DNA from: Lineus longissimus | Lineage: Eukaryota; Nemertea; Pilidiophora; Heteronemertea; Lineidae | Length of the DNA stretch: 64,000 nucleotides | Assembly: GCF_910592395.1 (NCBI RefSeq) | Contig: NC_088318.1 | Location: forward strand, 4,982,756 to 5,046,755 | Direction of reading: 5' to 3' | In this document: piece by piece, positions 23,101 through 34,436 of the stretch | Position numbering within the stretch: position 1 is the first letter of the stretch | How the letters are laid out: each line of letters starts with the position of its first letter | Position numbers and translations under genes: made by a program | The notes under the pieces: model-generated | Seen by the model: only the letters and a program-made list of their open reading frames with translations | Told to the model about the DNA's origin: nothing | Database searches by the model: none

Positions 23101-26100
23101 GGGAATACCTTTTCTATTCTTGCCAACTTCATAGCAATTCTTGCAAAGCCGATATTTTGCTTTCAAAAACTTACGATTTGGGACGAAAGAACTTGAAAAA
23201 TATCCAGTCCAGAGCGGAGGTTTAGGAAAAAAATATTCAGTCCTGAAAGGGTTAATGGTCAAATAACAAAATGTTGTATTATTCAATGCTGAATAATTAC
23301 AGGAGAGGTGGATTAAAACTTGCAAGGTTTGTGGTTTTCAAGGCCAAGGTTGTGGCTGAAATACTGTGGTTTGAAGCCTACATGTAGATACTGTTATTCA
23401 GTAAGATTTCAAACTGATTTGTGAACAGGCTGTCTTCTAGTTGAAATTCTTAAAAAAGGGACGAATTATTATTATTAAAGTGATACTATGATGTGATTTA
23501 CAACTTTGCGGAAATACGTCCGTTTTTAATTGTTGATCACAAATGTAAAGCTCAAATTTTCCATTTTTGATTAGATTTATTATAAAATCGCTGAATGAAA
23601 ACCACCGCGACCGCGAAAATGTTCATGTTGTGACGTCATCAACGAAAACGTCGTTGGCGTAGCGCAATTTCAATGGAATCGAAGCGAGCCGTCTGGGCGG
23701 GATTAAACCATCAATTTCTAGAAAATGTGCATTTCGATTCGAAAACCTTACCGATTTATGAGAAAGTGACATAGTCATTTGTCAAAAACAGCTAAAACAT
23801 TATATGGTAAAATTTAACACGAGTTACCCTTTAAATTCCTCTTTGTAAGGCAATGGGTGATATGAATAAAGACTAGCAAATGCTTTTACTCTGGTTTTGT
23901 GCAGGAAATCCTAGTGTAAATGTACATGGAGATTTAGATAAAAGCATTTGCTTGTCTTTATTCATATCACCCATTGTATTGACTGTATTCTTGATTTCAG
24001 GTCATCCTATCATCAACGATCCAATCTATAACAGTCCAGCATTCGGTCCAGTCAGGGGAAAGGGTGGTGAATATGGGAAGACACTGGAACAGGTAACTTG
24101 AATCTTTTCTTTATTGAGGCCATACTCAATTGAGAAAGTTAAAGGTGGTTGTCATTGCTGTGTTTATAAGCCTGAATGAGAAGTAAACAACTGTGTTGTG
24201 AACCTTGAGTCAATCTAGTAGTTGTTACATGATTGTACATGTAGGTTTATAAAAGGCCTGAGCTCCGAGGTGACACTGGCAGGTACTGATGCAATTGTTA
24301 TATCTTTGCCTCTGCTACTCTGACTGATTCTTTTTGTGATGAATACAGTGACAGAAACTGATGAAATTTGTAATATTTGACTTTCTCTCAGTGCAACTCT
24401 AACTGATTCACCTAGTGATGAATACAGTGACAGAAACTGATGAAATTTGTAATATTTGACTTTCCCTCAGTGCATCTCTAACTGATTCACCTAGTGATGA
24501 ATACAGTGACAGGTACTGATGAAATTTGTAATATTTGACTTTCCCTCAGTGCAACTCTAACTGATTCACCTAGTGATGAATACAGTGACAGAAACTGATG
24601 AAATTTGTAATATTTGACTTTCTCTCAGTGCAACTCTAACTGATTCACCTAGTGATGAATACAGTGACAGGTACTGATGAAATTTGTAGTATTGGACTTT
24701 CCCTCAGTGCAACTCTAACTGATTCACCTTGTGATGAATAGAGTGACAGGAACTGATGAAATTTGTAATATTTGACTTTCCCTCAGTGCAACTCTAACTG
24801 ATTCACCTAGTGATGAATACAGTGACAGGTACTGATGAAATTTGTAATATTTGACTTTCCCTCAGTGCAACTCTAACTGATTCACCTAGTGATGAATACA
24901 GTGACAGAAACTGATGAAATTTGTAATATTTGACTTTCTCTCAGTGCAACTCTAACTGATTCACCTAGTGATGAATACAGTGACAGGTACTGATGAAATT
25001 TGTAGTATTGGACTTTCCCTCAGTGCAACTCTAACTGATTCCCCTTGTGATGAATACAGTGACAGGTACTGATGAAATTTGTAGTATTGGACTTTCCCTC
25101 AGTGCAACTCTAACTGATTCACCTAGTGATGAATACAGTGACAGGTACTGATGAAATTTGTAGTATTGGACTTTCCCTCAGTGCAACTCTAACTGATTCA
25201 CCTAGTGATGAATACAGTGACAGGTACTGATGAAATTTGTAATATTTGACTTTCCCTCAGTGCAACTCTAACTGATTCACCTAGTGATGATTATAGTGAC
25301 AGGTACTGATGAAATTTGTATTGGTCTTTGCCTGAATCTTTGACTGAATCACATTGTGATGAATACAGTTTGATTTGTTTATTTTCTTGATATTGTAGTT
25401 AGAAAACGACATCAAGGAACACCACAGCAGGGAAAAGTTCAAAATCGATTTCTCGGAGATAGTCAGTGGCTTGAAGAACGACGGCGACAGTAGTGGTGAT
25501 TTATCGGCCCAAACAAATAATGGTGCAGATTATTGGACAAAAGACGACGCAGTCACGACTGGCGTGAAACGTGGGTGCGAGGTTGACGCGGAGGAGGAAC
25601 CGCAGCAGAAACAGATAAAGACGGAGGTCGAGGAATCTGAGGCAGACGGAGCAGCCGGGCCGTCTGGAGAAGCTCAGTGCAAGGACTGTAGAGTGCAGTA
25701 CAAGGATCCGTCGCCGTCGGACTTAGTCATGTATCTCCACGCCTACAAATATCAGGTGAGTTCGCGCGACATCGCTGGTTTCCTCCTACTCCATGTTACG
25801 TTTTGTTCTGAGAGTGAAGTTCATTTTGGTCTGTGAAATCACAATGCTGAGCTCAAAAACGTCGAGATTAATTTTCTTGTTAACATTAAAAATAGTTGTC
25901 TTTCTATAAATCAGCTCCAGTTCTCGATGGTCTTCTTATAAATCAGCTCCAGATCTCGATGGTCTTTCTATAAATCAGCTCCAGATCTCGATGGTCTTTC
26001 TATAAATCAGCTCCAGATCTCGATGATCTTTCTATTATTTCTTGTTAGCCAACAATCACTGTCACTAATCACGCAATCCAATTTTTGTCTTCAGGGACCC

Positions 26101-26175
26101 GACTGGGAGTACGGCACAGACATGCCAGAATGGGCCAGGAGAGACTGGAGTGATCCTAGCGGAGAAGCCTCATGA
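17174..26175 (+). CDS. RPUSD2: RNA pseudouridine synthase RPUSD2 (RluA family), complete
   Basis: Isomerises uridine to pseudouridine in RNA. Exons: 17174-17425, 18356-18446, 18985-19106, 19844-19944, 21172-21338, 21931-22072, 22680-22876, 24001-24092, 25399-25755, 26095-26175; all GT-AG with matching phases. Length is 533 aa from 17174 (human about 545). The order is: a basic, hydrophobic leader resembling a mitochondrial presequence, an RG-rich stretch, the family block GLRKVRPYFFTFSTYAKRRW, an S4-like segment, then the catalytic domain with VVVNKPSSIPVHPCG, the RluA motif YRLDRLTSG with catalytic Asp at about residue 250, and PLTGRTHQIRVHLQFLGHP. An acidic linker follows, then the C-terminal CKDC...DLVMYLHAYKY and PEWARRDW motifs. 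The start is uncertain: in-frame ATGs at 17201 and 17321 are alternatives, and the first lies within an NRF1-like site. The exon 1 to exon 2 junction is the least certain. Confidence 0.93.
18031..18265. mobile_element. GTAGGGTGG-rich MITE, hAT-like, copy 2
   Basis: Reverse-orientation copy beginning CAGTGTTTTCC and containing CACCCTACCTTAAATTGCTG, ending CTTGGGAAAACCCTG. It lies in RPUSD2 intron 1. Confidence 0.65.
18480..18644. mobile_element. TA-flanked MITE (pogo-like family) in RPUSD2 intron 2
   Basis: Left arm TAGTGGACACCTCTGTATTA, right arm GTGATAGAGAGGTTCCACTA. The central phrase GACCTCTCTAATCTGGACAC is shared with the other copies. It starts 34 bp after the exon 2 donor. Confidence 0.8.
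19112..19277. mobile_element. TA-flanked MITE abutting the RPUSD2 exon 3 donor
   Basis: Exon 3 ends GAATAT, and the donor reads GTAAG then TA then CAGTGCAACCTCC, so the element begins at intron base 6-8. Its right end is GAGAGGTTCTACTG followed by TG instead of TA. Confidence 0.85.
19574..19733. mobile_element. TA-flanked MITE, best-preserved copy (160 bp)
   Basis: Bounded by TA on both sides. The terminal repeats CAGTAGAACCTCTCTTA and TAGAGAGGTTCTACTG are complementary. The interior is itself palindromic (ATTAAGGACACTAGTTTTGG ... GTGTCCTTAATAGAG). No coding capacity. TA target and CAGT ends match the pogo/Tigger group of Tc1/mariner elements. Confidence 0.88.
20961..21120. mobile_element. 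TA-flanked MITE (pogo-like family) in RPUSD2 intron 4
   Basis: Begins CAGTGGAACCTCTGTTAG and ends AGAGAGGTTCTACTA. Its right end lies 51 bp upstream of exon 5. Confidence 0.85.
22427..22600. mobile_element. TA-flanked MITE (pogo-like family) in RPUSD2 intron 6
   Basis: Begins after TA with CAGTGGAACCTTAACGG and ends AGAGAGGTTCCACTA. It carries a duplicated ACCTCTCTATTAAGGACA phrase. Confidence 0.82.
22934..23251. mobile_element. TTAA-type MITE with CCCTTTCAGGAC ends
   Basis: Terminal repeats CCCTTTCAGGAC and GTCCTGAAAGGG; the right flank is TTAA and the left flank TTGA (one mutation). 318 bp, non-coding, in RPUSD2 intron 7. The CCC-plus-TTAA arrangement is typical of piggyBac-type elements. 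Confidence 0.78.
23479..23830. mobile_element. TTAA-flanked 352-bp repeat, copy 1
   Basis: Bounded by TTAA on both sides; begins AGTGATACTATGATGTG and ends ACACGAGTTACCCT. It contains a CRE-like TGACGTCA site (TTGTGACGTCATCAACG). It is highly similar to 55914-56230, which lacks a short internal stretch and the right TTAA. Confidence 0.8.
23851..23976. mobile_element. Palindromic MITE (TGATATGAATAAAG family), copy 1
   Basis: Inverted ends CAATGGGTGATATGAATAAA and complement, with the arms continuing GACTAGCAAATGCTTTTA. Six copies lie in this window. This one ends 24 bp before the RPUSD2 exon 8 acceptor. Confidence 0.9.
24281..25330. repeat. 79-bp minisatellite, about 13 copies
   Basis: The unit reads CTAACTGATTCACCTAGTG ATGAATACAGTGACAGGTACT GATGAAATTTGTAATATTTG ACTTTCCCTCAGTGCAACT. 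It fills most of RPUSD2 intron 8. Variants (GACAGAAACTG versus GACAGGTACTG; TAATATTTG versus TAGTATTGG) occur in alternating blocks. Each unit carries TTTCCCTCAG, resembling a 3' splice site. Confidence 0.95.
25899..26030. repeat. 32-bp tandem repeat, four copies
   Basis: The unit TCTATAAATCAGCTCCAGAT plus CTCGATGGTCTT repeats about four times in RPUSD2 intron 9, 65 bp before the last exon. Confidence 0.9.
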
Positions 26176-27130
26176 TCAGTTCAGCAGGAATTGCAAAGTG
26201 ACATTTTTACTGCCCCCGGTTAATTTCAAGATGTATAGCAACTTGACAGAAAAATATTCTGTTCCTTACAGAACTCTGCTCTAAAAAGACGCATTGAATT
26301 TCCTGCCAGTGTAATTCCATTGTTTTTGGTCGACCATTACTTTATAGCCACGAAATCGATGGTCGACCAAAATTGCCACCAATACTTATCAGGTCTGCCT
26401 ACATGTGTACATGTACTCAATATCCTGAGTATACATGTGCATGTGTTCTCAAGTAAGGCATTGCATTTTTATTGCATCAAGGATTAATACAGACCAGTCT
26501 TTGTTTATTCTTAATTGCATTCATACTCAATCAACCAGGTGTACCCACTTTATCCCAGGTCTTGGTTAACATTGTAAAGCTGCCTTTCAATGACCCGCTA
26601 AATCCTGCCCCTGAGTTAGCGTGAAATAATCATGAATGCTGTATGAGAGATGACCTCCCATCCGTACAGACGTCAGTTTATTTCATATTTTGCACAATGA
26701 CCCCTAGATCCTGCCCCTGATGTGCCAACGGCCTGGTCGGTAATGCACTGCCGCTGGCTATGCTGAGTACAGTGAGAATCTAGGTCGCGTTGGCATGCAG
26801 AGTTTGATCAATTATAGCTGGTCAACTGTTTAGTTATTGTCTATTGTCTGTCATTTTGTTTTGTCTTTCTAATTGCATTGGTATGTTACTCCCATTCTTA
26901 TTGCACAAAAGTCTCAAATATTGACAAAGTTTTATGATTTACAATAACTCTGCTTTTTAGGATTTTTGTCCCTTGAACTTCACGTTATTGTGATATGCGT
27001 TGTGTATTGCAGTCCTTGGTCTAAAACGGTTTTAAGTCACTGTATCTGCCAAGTTGATATAATGAGCGTTATAACCTGACTCTGACACCTGACACCTGAA
27101 TCTGAGGAAATCCTTGTCCAAAATGATGGT
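26176..27130. other. RPUSD2 3' UTR and downstream DNA
   Basis: No further exon is seen after the RPUSD2 stop and no canonical AATAAA was found, so the poly(A) site is undetermined. Two related phrases, GACCCGCTAAATCCTGCCCC (26591) and GACCCCTAGATCCTGCCCC (26699), indicate a short local duplication. Confidence 0.4.
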
Positions 27131-27131
27131 A

Positions 27132-27993
27132 CAGAAGAACGTCCCTTAGCGGACACCTCTCTATTAAGGACAACCTCTCAATTAAGGCAACCTCTCAATT
27201 AAGGACAATCTCTCAATTGAGGACACTAGGTTTGGTCCCAAATTGGTTGTTTCTATTCAATTTGACCTCTCTAATCAGGACACCTCTCTATTAAGGACAT
27301 CACTTATCAGTCCCAAGGGTGTCCTTAACCAGTTGAATACCGGCGACAACAATAGTCGGTAGCTATTGAAGTCAAGTTTTTACCGCTGCACGGTTTTTTC
27401 GGTCGCTGCCTAATTATTTTCTGTACATAATTAGGTATAGCCTATCGTTATTTGATCGGTGTATGGAGTTGCTATGGGTTGTATGAAATGGCATGAGAGC
27501 CTCTAGTTTGACCTAAAATGTATAGATGGCGAAACTTTTGATTATTTTTGGCGCTGAATCAGGAAGTCTCGGAGAAGCACATGGCGTGTATCATGACTTT
27601 CTGGATCGTTTCTATTGTATTATTTTACGTTGAATATGAGCTCGTGGGCTAAGTTTGGGTGGAGGAGGCAAAGGTTGATGTTATAGGACGTTGAAAATCC
27701 CGATAAGTAGTGATTGATTATCGATGTCTATATAGAAAATCACAAAAATCAATCAATCGATATTGGTGATTGATCACCAATTTACAGATATGAACTGGCA
27801 ACCAATTACAATCGATAGGCCTGTCGATTCCCTTCACGAAAATGTATAGTTTTGGGGGTCTATCACCAAAAACCTAATTGATATAATTTTTTGAAAATTG
27901 GTATCATAATTCTGAATAATTACTATAGGTAATACGGTATAGACGCGTTCGGACGGTACCGGTAGTCAAGAGGTTAATAGAGAGGTTCCACTG
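27132..27993. mobile_element. TA-flanked MITE split by a nested insertion
   Basis: Left part 27132-27328 begins CAGAAGAACGTCCCTTAG after TA; right part 27974-27993 ends AGAGGTTCCACTG before TA. The interruption (27329-27973) is a separate TTAA-flanked element. The left part has extra tandem copies of AATTAAGGACAACCTCTC. Confidence 0.9.
27329..27973. mobile_element. Nested TTAA-flanked element, 645 bp
   Basis: TTAA at 27325-27328 and 27974-27977 bound the insert. Its ends CCAGTTGAATACCGGC and the complement of GGTACCGGTAGTCAAGAGG are imperfect inverted repeats. Removing the insert and one TTAA restores the expected TGTCCTTAATAGAGAGG of the host MITE, so this is a clean TTAA-duplicating insertion. 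Confidence 0.88.
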
Positions 27994-28133
27994 TATTTTC
28001 AAAAAAGCAAATCCTAATATGTCATTTTTTGCTCACCGTCTTCCCGGCTCTGCTTTGATTCTTTAATTCTGTTCACACTTTGGTGCAGAAAGTCGAGGAG
28101 TAACATTTTAGACACGGCATGGCCATTGCGGTA

Positions 28134-28301
28134 CAGTAGAACCTCTCTATTAAGGACACTCATGACAAGTGATGTCCTTAATATAGAGGTGTCCTGATTA
28201 GAGAGGTCAAATTGAATGGAAACGCCTAAGTTGGAACCAAAACTAGTGTCTTTAATAAAGAGGTTGTCCTTAAAAGAGAGGTGTCCGCTAAGGTTCTACT
28301 G
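28134..28301. mobile_element. TA-flanked MITE (pogo-like family), reverse orientation
   Basis: TA flanks both ends; begins CAGTAGAACCTCTCTATTA and ends CTAAGGTTCTACTG. 168 bp. Confidence 0.87.
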
Positions 28302-28466
28302 TATATCCGTCTGCTTTTGAGAAACTCCCATATAAATATGTCTGAATGTACAGAAATTTATCTTTGATGTAAAATGTAGAAAGCCACAGTTTATTATTCA
28401 TGGAATTCATGTACATACAAATGATTTCTTCTAGCCTTGTGTTTAATGAATTATTCTGTCGTAGTA

Positions 28467-28611
28467 ATATGAATAAAGACTAGCAAATGCTTTTACTTCA
28501 GTTTTGTACAGAAAGGCCAAGTGTAAATGTACATGGAGATTTAGATAAAAGCATTTGCTAGTCTTTATTCATATCGCTATCAGCAGTGATACACTGCTGA
28601 TATCACCCATG
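28467..28611. mobile_element. Palindromic MITE (TGATATGAATAAAG family), copy 2
   Basis: Same arms as the 23.85-kb copy, with a small hairpin-like insertion (CAGCAGTGATACACTGCTG) near its right end. Confidence 0.85.
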
Positions 28612-28649
28612 GACTCTATTGTAGTGTTGTTAATTCTATTGGTGGTGTA

Positions 28650-31600
28650 TTGAATAGAGACCAGTGACTTTCATGGGACAAACTTCTCATGGTTGTGACT
28701 AAGACAATACGCCCCAATTTGGAACACCCTTCACGAGAGACAATAAACACCTTGCATGGAAGACGCTTCTCCTGGTTGTGGCAATGGCAAATACAAGCTT
28801 TGTTTGGATACCCTGTTAATTACACCAACAATACCCTCGTGGAACAGACCTCTCATGGTTGTGACACAGACAAAATATTTTTTGGTGGCACCCTTTATAG
28901 GAGACAAAACCATTATGAGACCACCTTCCCCTGGTTCTGATGAAGACAATGAGAGCTCTTTATGGACACTGGGTACAGGAGACAAAAACCCATCCATCAC
29001 TTCTTGTGATTATGACAAGGACACGTGTGCATGATGACCTATACGGTAAATATCAGTCCTGAAGTCTCCTCCTTTCGGTCAGGAAGGATGGATTTACGCA
29101 CGACGGTGGATTGACATGCGGATATGAAGTATTTTAGGACATCCTATACAGGAAACTACATTGGCACCTCTTTGGGAGAAACTTCTCATGGTTGTGACAA
29201 GGACAGATATCAGCTATTTTGGGACACCCTGTGCAGGAGACAACATGAGACTTCATGGTTGTGACAAAGACAAATACGAGCCATTTCAGAATAACATTGA
29301 AGTTCTTTAGACACTCTGTACTGAAGACACCACCATCAGAAGACAAACTTCGCCTGGTGTGCTGATGAATACAATGCGAGCTATTTTGGGACACCACGTA
29401 TATGCGACAAAAATCCATCATGAGACAAATTTCTCGTTATTGTAACGAAGACAGATATGAAGCATTTTTGGGAAACCTCATCGGCAGCACTTCGTTAGCA
29501 ACTTCTCATGGCTGTGACAAGGACAAATATGAGCTATTTTGGGACCCCCTGTGCAGGAGACACGACCATCATGGACGAACCTTACCTGCTGGTGGGCATG
29601 TGCTGATGAAAACAATGTGAGCTATTTTGGGACACCAGGTATAAGCGACAAAACGGCCCCATTATGAGTCGTACAAACTTCTTGTGATTGTAGCATGCAG
29701 AGACAAATATGAACCATATTGGGACACCCCTTACAGGAAACAACACTGGCACCATTACGGGATAAACTTCTCATGGTTGTGACAAGGACAAATATGAACT
29801 ATTTTGGGACCTCCTGTGCAGGTTACACGACCATCATGAGACGAACTTCACCTGCTGGTAGGAATGTGCTGATGAAGACAATGTGAGGTATTTTGGGACA
29901 CCAGGTATAGGTAGACTCTCTGGGCAGCCCATGGCGTCATCCTAATTTGGTCTCCGTGTTGAGGTGAGGAACGAGGCCGGTCCACTGCGTCCGGAGTGTA
30001 GGTATAGGCGACACAATCCCATCATTTAACAAACTCCTCGTGATTGTAACGAAGACAGATATGAAGCATTTTGTGACACCCATACACGAAACAACACTGG
30101 CCTCATTTAGGGGAAACTTCTCTTTTTTGGAACCCCCTTCCTGTGCATGAGGCAACATCATCTTGAGACTTCTCATGATGGTTGTGACGGAGACAAAAAC
30201 AAGCCATTTCGGAATAAAATTGAAGTGTCCGGGACACAGTCGGGTACCCTGTACAGGAGACAAACATCATGAGACTTCTCATGGTTGTGACGAAGACAAT
30301 TTCGAAATAAAATTAAAGAAACCACCATCGTGAGACGAACTTCTTCTGGTGCTGATGAAGACAATTTGAGCTATTTTGGGACACCATCGCTATTTTGGGA
30401 CACCAGGTACAGGCGACAAAACCCCATCATGAGACAAACATCTCGAGATTATAACAAGGACAGATATGAAGCAAATTTTTGGACACCCTATACAATCTTC
30501 TAATGGCAGTGATGTGGACAAAAAAGAACACCCTTTTTGAACAGGAGACAACACCATCAATTAAGATTTAAGTAAACCTCTCATTGCTGTGAAGAAGGCA
30601 AAATAATATAACTTTTTGGGACACCCGGTACAAGAGAACAGTACGGTAAGCTAGAGTATCATGAGAAAAGTTTCTCGTGGTTGTGACGAAGACAACAATG
30701 AAGTTTTTTGAACACCCACTACACATAATATAATAACATCATGAGTAAAATGGCCAAAGGATGTGACGATAGCTAATTTGAGACACCCTTGATGCAGGAG
30801 ACAACTCCGTCATGGGATAATCTTCTCATGGCTGTGACGAGGACGAATTAAAAAGAACACCCTTTTTGAACAGGTGACCTCATCGTCATATGCAAACCTC
30901 TCTTGCTAAGAAGAAGACAAATACATTTGTATAACTTATTTAGGCGACCCGCGTACAAGAGTCAACAGGTTGTGATGAAGACAGGTATTGAAGTCTTTGA
31001 ACACCCATTACAATTGATACAATAACATCAGGAGTAACACTTCCAATGAATGTGACGATAGCAATTTTGGGACACCCTTAACAGGGGACAACACCATCAT
31101 GGGACGATCTTCTGGGTGTGACGAGGACAAAAAGGAACATCCTTTTTTAACAGGAGACAACACAATGGAAAAACGTCTCATGGTGCTGTATTTGGACGCC
31201 ATTTTACCGGAGACAACACCATCGCCGTGAGACAGACTTGATTACTGGTACTGATGAAGACAATGTGAGCTATTTTGGGACACCGAGAAAACTTCTCTTG
31301 TTTGTAATTTTAAAAAAAGTTAAAAAGAAATATTTTTGGGACTCCCTTTACAGGAAACGAAATCACCTTGGGAGAAGTTTCTCATGGTTGTGACAAAGAC
31401 AAATAAGATGTTTTATTGGTGACACCCTTTATAGGCGACACCATAAAATATCTCCTTCCTGGTTGTGATGAATACCATGTGAAATCTTCATAGACACCAG
31501 GCATGCCAGGTACAAAACCTATCAGACAATCTTCACGAGATTCGTTGTAACGTAGACTATGAAGTATTTTCGGACGCCTTAATATCATGAGACATCATAA

Positions 31601-33700
31601 TGGAGGAACTTCTCTTGGTGGTGACAAAGACAGTCATATATGAGAAAAAACGTCTAGTGGTTGTGGAAAAGTTAAGTAAGCAGCATTTTGTGACACCCTT
31701 TAATTTACAGGCGACACCACCAAAGTTCTCCTTCCTGGTTGTGATGAAGACCATGGACACCAGGCATGCAAGGCACAGGAGACAAATCCACATCAGACAA
31801 TTAAACTTCTCGCGACTTTAACGATGACGAATACGAAGTATTTTGGGACACCCTTTACAGGGAACAACACCTTCTCATTTTTGTGACAAAGACAAATAAG
31901 AAGTATTTTGTGACAGCCTTTACAGTAAACTCCCTGGGCAGCACATCGTGTCATCTAATTTGGTCTCCTTACCGGGCGACAGGACGAGGTCTGTCCAATG
32001 CGTTCAGAGTGTACCTTTACAGAGGCGACTCCATCAAAGTTCTCCTTCCTGGTTGGTGGTGTATTCTGTAAAGGGTGTCACGTACAGTAGACTCCCGTGG
32101 CAGCCGATCGTGTCACCCAATTTGGTCTCCTTACCGGGCGACAGGACGGGGCCGGTCCAATGCGTTCAGAGTGTACCTTTACAGAGGCGACGCTATCAAA
32201 GTTCTCCTTCCTGGTTGTGATGAAGACCATGTGAGATCTTCATGGACACCAGACATGCCAGGTACAGGAGACAAAAGCACATCAGACAAACCTTTCGTGA
32301 TTGTGACGAAGCATTTTCGGACATCCTTTAAAAGTACAGGAATCAACACCATCTTGGGAGGAACTTCTCATGGTTGTGACAAAGACATAAGAGCTTTTTT
32401 CGAACCCCTATGTACAGAAGACAACATCACCATTGAACAGGTCTAGTGGCTGTGGCAAAGTAAAATAAACAGCATTTTGTGATGCCCCTTACAGGAGACG
32501 CAACCATCATGAGACGAACTATTACGTATTTTGGGACACTCTTTACAGAGAGCAACACCATAATACGTCAAACCTATGATGGTTGTGATAAAGACGAGTA
32601 CGTGACACCCTTTACAGGAAGCAACACCATAATACGTCAAACCTATGATGGTTGTGACAAAGACGAGTACGTGACACCCTTTACAGGAAGCAACACCATA
32701 ATACGTCAAACCTATGATGGTTGTGACAAAGACGAGTACGTGACACCCTTTACAGGAAGCAACACCATAATACGTCAAACCTATGATGGTTGTGATAAAG
32801 ACGAGTACGTGACACTCTTTACAGAGAGCAACACCATAATACGTCAAACCTATGATGGTTGTGACAAAGACGAGTACGTGACACCCTTTACAGGAAGCAA
32901 CACCATAATACGTCAAACCTATGATGGTTGTGACAAAGACGAGTACGTGACACCCTTTACAGGAAGCAACACCATAATACGTCAAACCTATGATGGTTGT
33001 GACAAAGACGAGTACGTGACACCCTTTACAGGAAGCAACACCATAATACGTCAAACCTATGATGGTTGTGACAAAGACGAGTACGTGACACCCTTTACAG
33101 GATACACCACCAACTGAAGACCAGGCTCTTTATGGAACCAGGCATACCAGGTACAAGAGACAAAAACGACATCAGACAAACTTCTCGTGAAGCATTTTCA
33201 AACACCCTTTACAGAAACCCATACCATCTTTGGGGAAAAATTACTAATGGTTGTGACAAAGACAAATATGAGCTATGGGACCCCTGTACAGGAGACAACA
33301 TGAGACATTACTTCTCATAGTTGTGACGAAGGTAATCATAAGCTATTTTGGGACACCCTTGACAGAGACAATTCAATCATGAGAATTGTTTTTTCTTCGT
33401 GATTCCGAGGAAGACGTGTACAATATCAGCATTGCTGCTATGAGCTATTTTGGACATCTTTTAAAGAGACAACACCATGGACAAACTTCTCGTTATTGTG
33501 ACAAAGACAGATATGAGGCATTCTTCGGACACTCTTTACAGGTAACAACACCGTCTTGGGAAAAACTTCTCATGGTTGTGACAAAGACATATATGTGCTG
33601 TTTGGAACCCTTGTACAGGAGACAACAGCATCATGAGACAAACTCATTATCAGCGACGAAAGTATATAGAAGCCGTTTGGGACATCCTGGTCGGTCACCG
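28650..33700. repeat. Five-kilobase degenerate tandem array, about 70-85 bp units
   Basis: Dozens of units share the order CTTCTCATGGTTGTGACAAAG, ACAAATATGAGCTATTTTGG, GACACCCTTTACAGGAGACA, ACACCATCATGAGAC, with many substitutions and indels. Spacing between GGTTGTGAC phrases is mostly 70-85 bp. No reading frame is kept across units, so coding is unlikely. A recently homogenised core is listed separately. A different block of about 100 bp (containing AATTTGGTCTCC and GCGTTCAGAGTGTACC) recurs at 29909-30010, 31925-32010 and 32083-32190. Confidence 0.88.
32535..33105. repeat. Homogenised 69-bp core of the array, eight copies
   Basis: The unit GAAGCAACACCATAATACGT CAAACCTATGATGGTTGTGA CAAAGACGAGTACGTGACAC CCTTTACAG is nearly invariant over eight copies. 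69 is divisible by three, which keeps frames open on both strands (about 200 codons each); these are not taken as genes. Confidence 0.95.
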
Positions 33701-33759
33701 GGATTCAAGAGGTCAAGTGAATCTAAAGACATCAGGATGTTCGTGGAACTTAGTCAGTA

Positions 33760-34430
33760 GTCCAACTTTTAGGCATGATGCACTGGCAACACTCCACCCC
33801 CCATCTATCTACATGTATGGACACAGTAATAGTTAAGAGTCGAGTTGCTCCCACCTGATCGTCTTGAGACAAGACATCCAAGGACACCCAGATGGTCTGG
33901 AGTTCAGTTATCCCACCAGATGTGGTGCCAACACATCATTGATATCAACCAAGGACACTGAAGGCCTATAGTTGTCCTATGCCTCATAAATGTTCTGGAG
34001 GCATCTATCTACCTCTCTGTGCCCGTTCTTCCATCTGACATGATTGAGACAATTGAAAATACTCCCTTCGTCTTCTGTGTACGGATTTTTTGAGATGCAC
34101 GCAAGACAGTCGGCTGTCCTGGAGAGTTCAACCACAGAGCCTCAGAGCTTTGTGGTCAGGGTGGTGTACACTCCCTTTGAATGCAGTGACACATTAACTT
34201 TGAAGGGTGCCACCGGGAATCCATTTAATCACCTCCACATTCACACAAATGGACCAAAACGAGTTTGTTTCAACAGGGTTTTATTTGCAGTAAAATGTAC
34301 CATAGTCCAATTCCTTTCCCATTCCTACATCAGAGTTTGTAGCAAACATACTAAAGTCCCTGTTCTCACGAAAAATGTGCTACATTGGCAAAAAACTTGG
34401 TATAGACATGCACATTGCTTTCTGATTATT
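33760..34430 (+). other. Non-repetitive stretch after the array, no gene assigned
   Basis: Contains a 131-codon open frame (34044-34439) with no recognisable motif and no supporting splice pattern. It runs into a poly(A) signal candidate at 34431-34436. Confidence 0.25.
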
Positions 34431-34436
34431 AATAAA
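34431..34436 (+). terminator. Plus-strand poly(A) signal candidate
   Basis: AATAAA about 730 bp beyond the degenerate array. It could end a plus-strand non-coding transcript; no upstream exon is demonstrated. Confidence 0.2.

Noticed and set aside
24281-25330. CRISPR-like array
   Set aside because: Units are contiguous tandem repeats without unique spacers, in an intron of an animal gene.
32443-33117. Two open frames of about 200 codons with 23-residue repeats
   Set aside because: The 69-bp unit is divisible by three, so frames stay open on both strands by arithmetic; the rest of the array does not keep frame.
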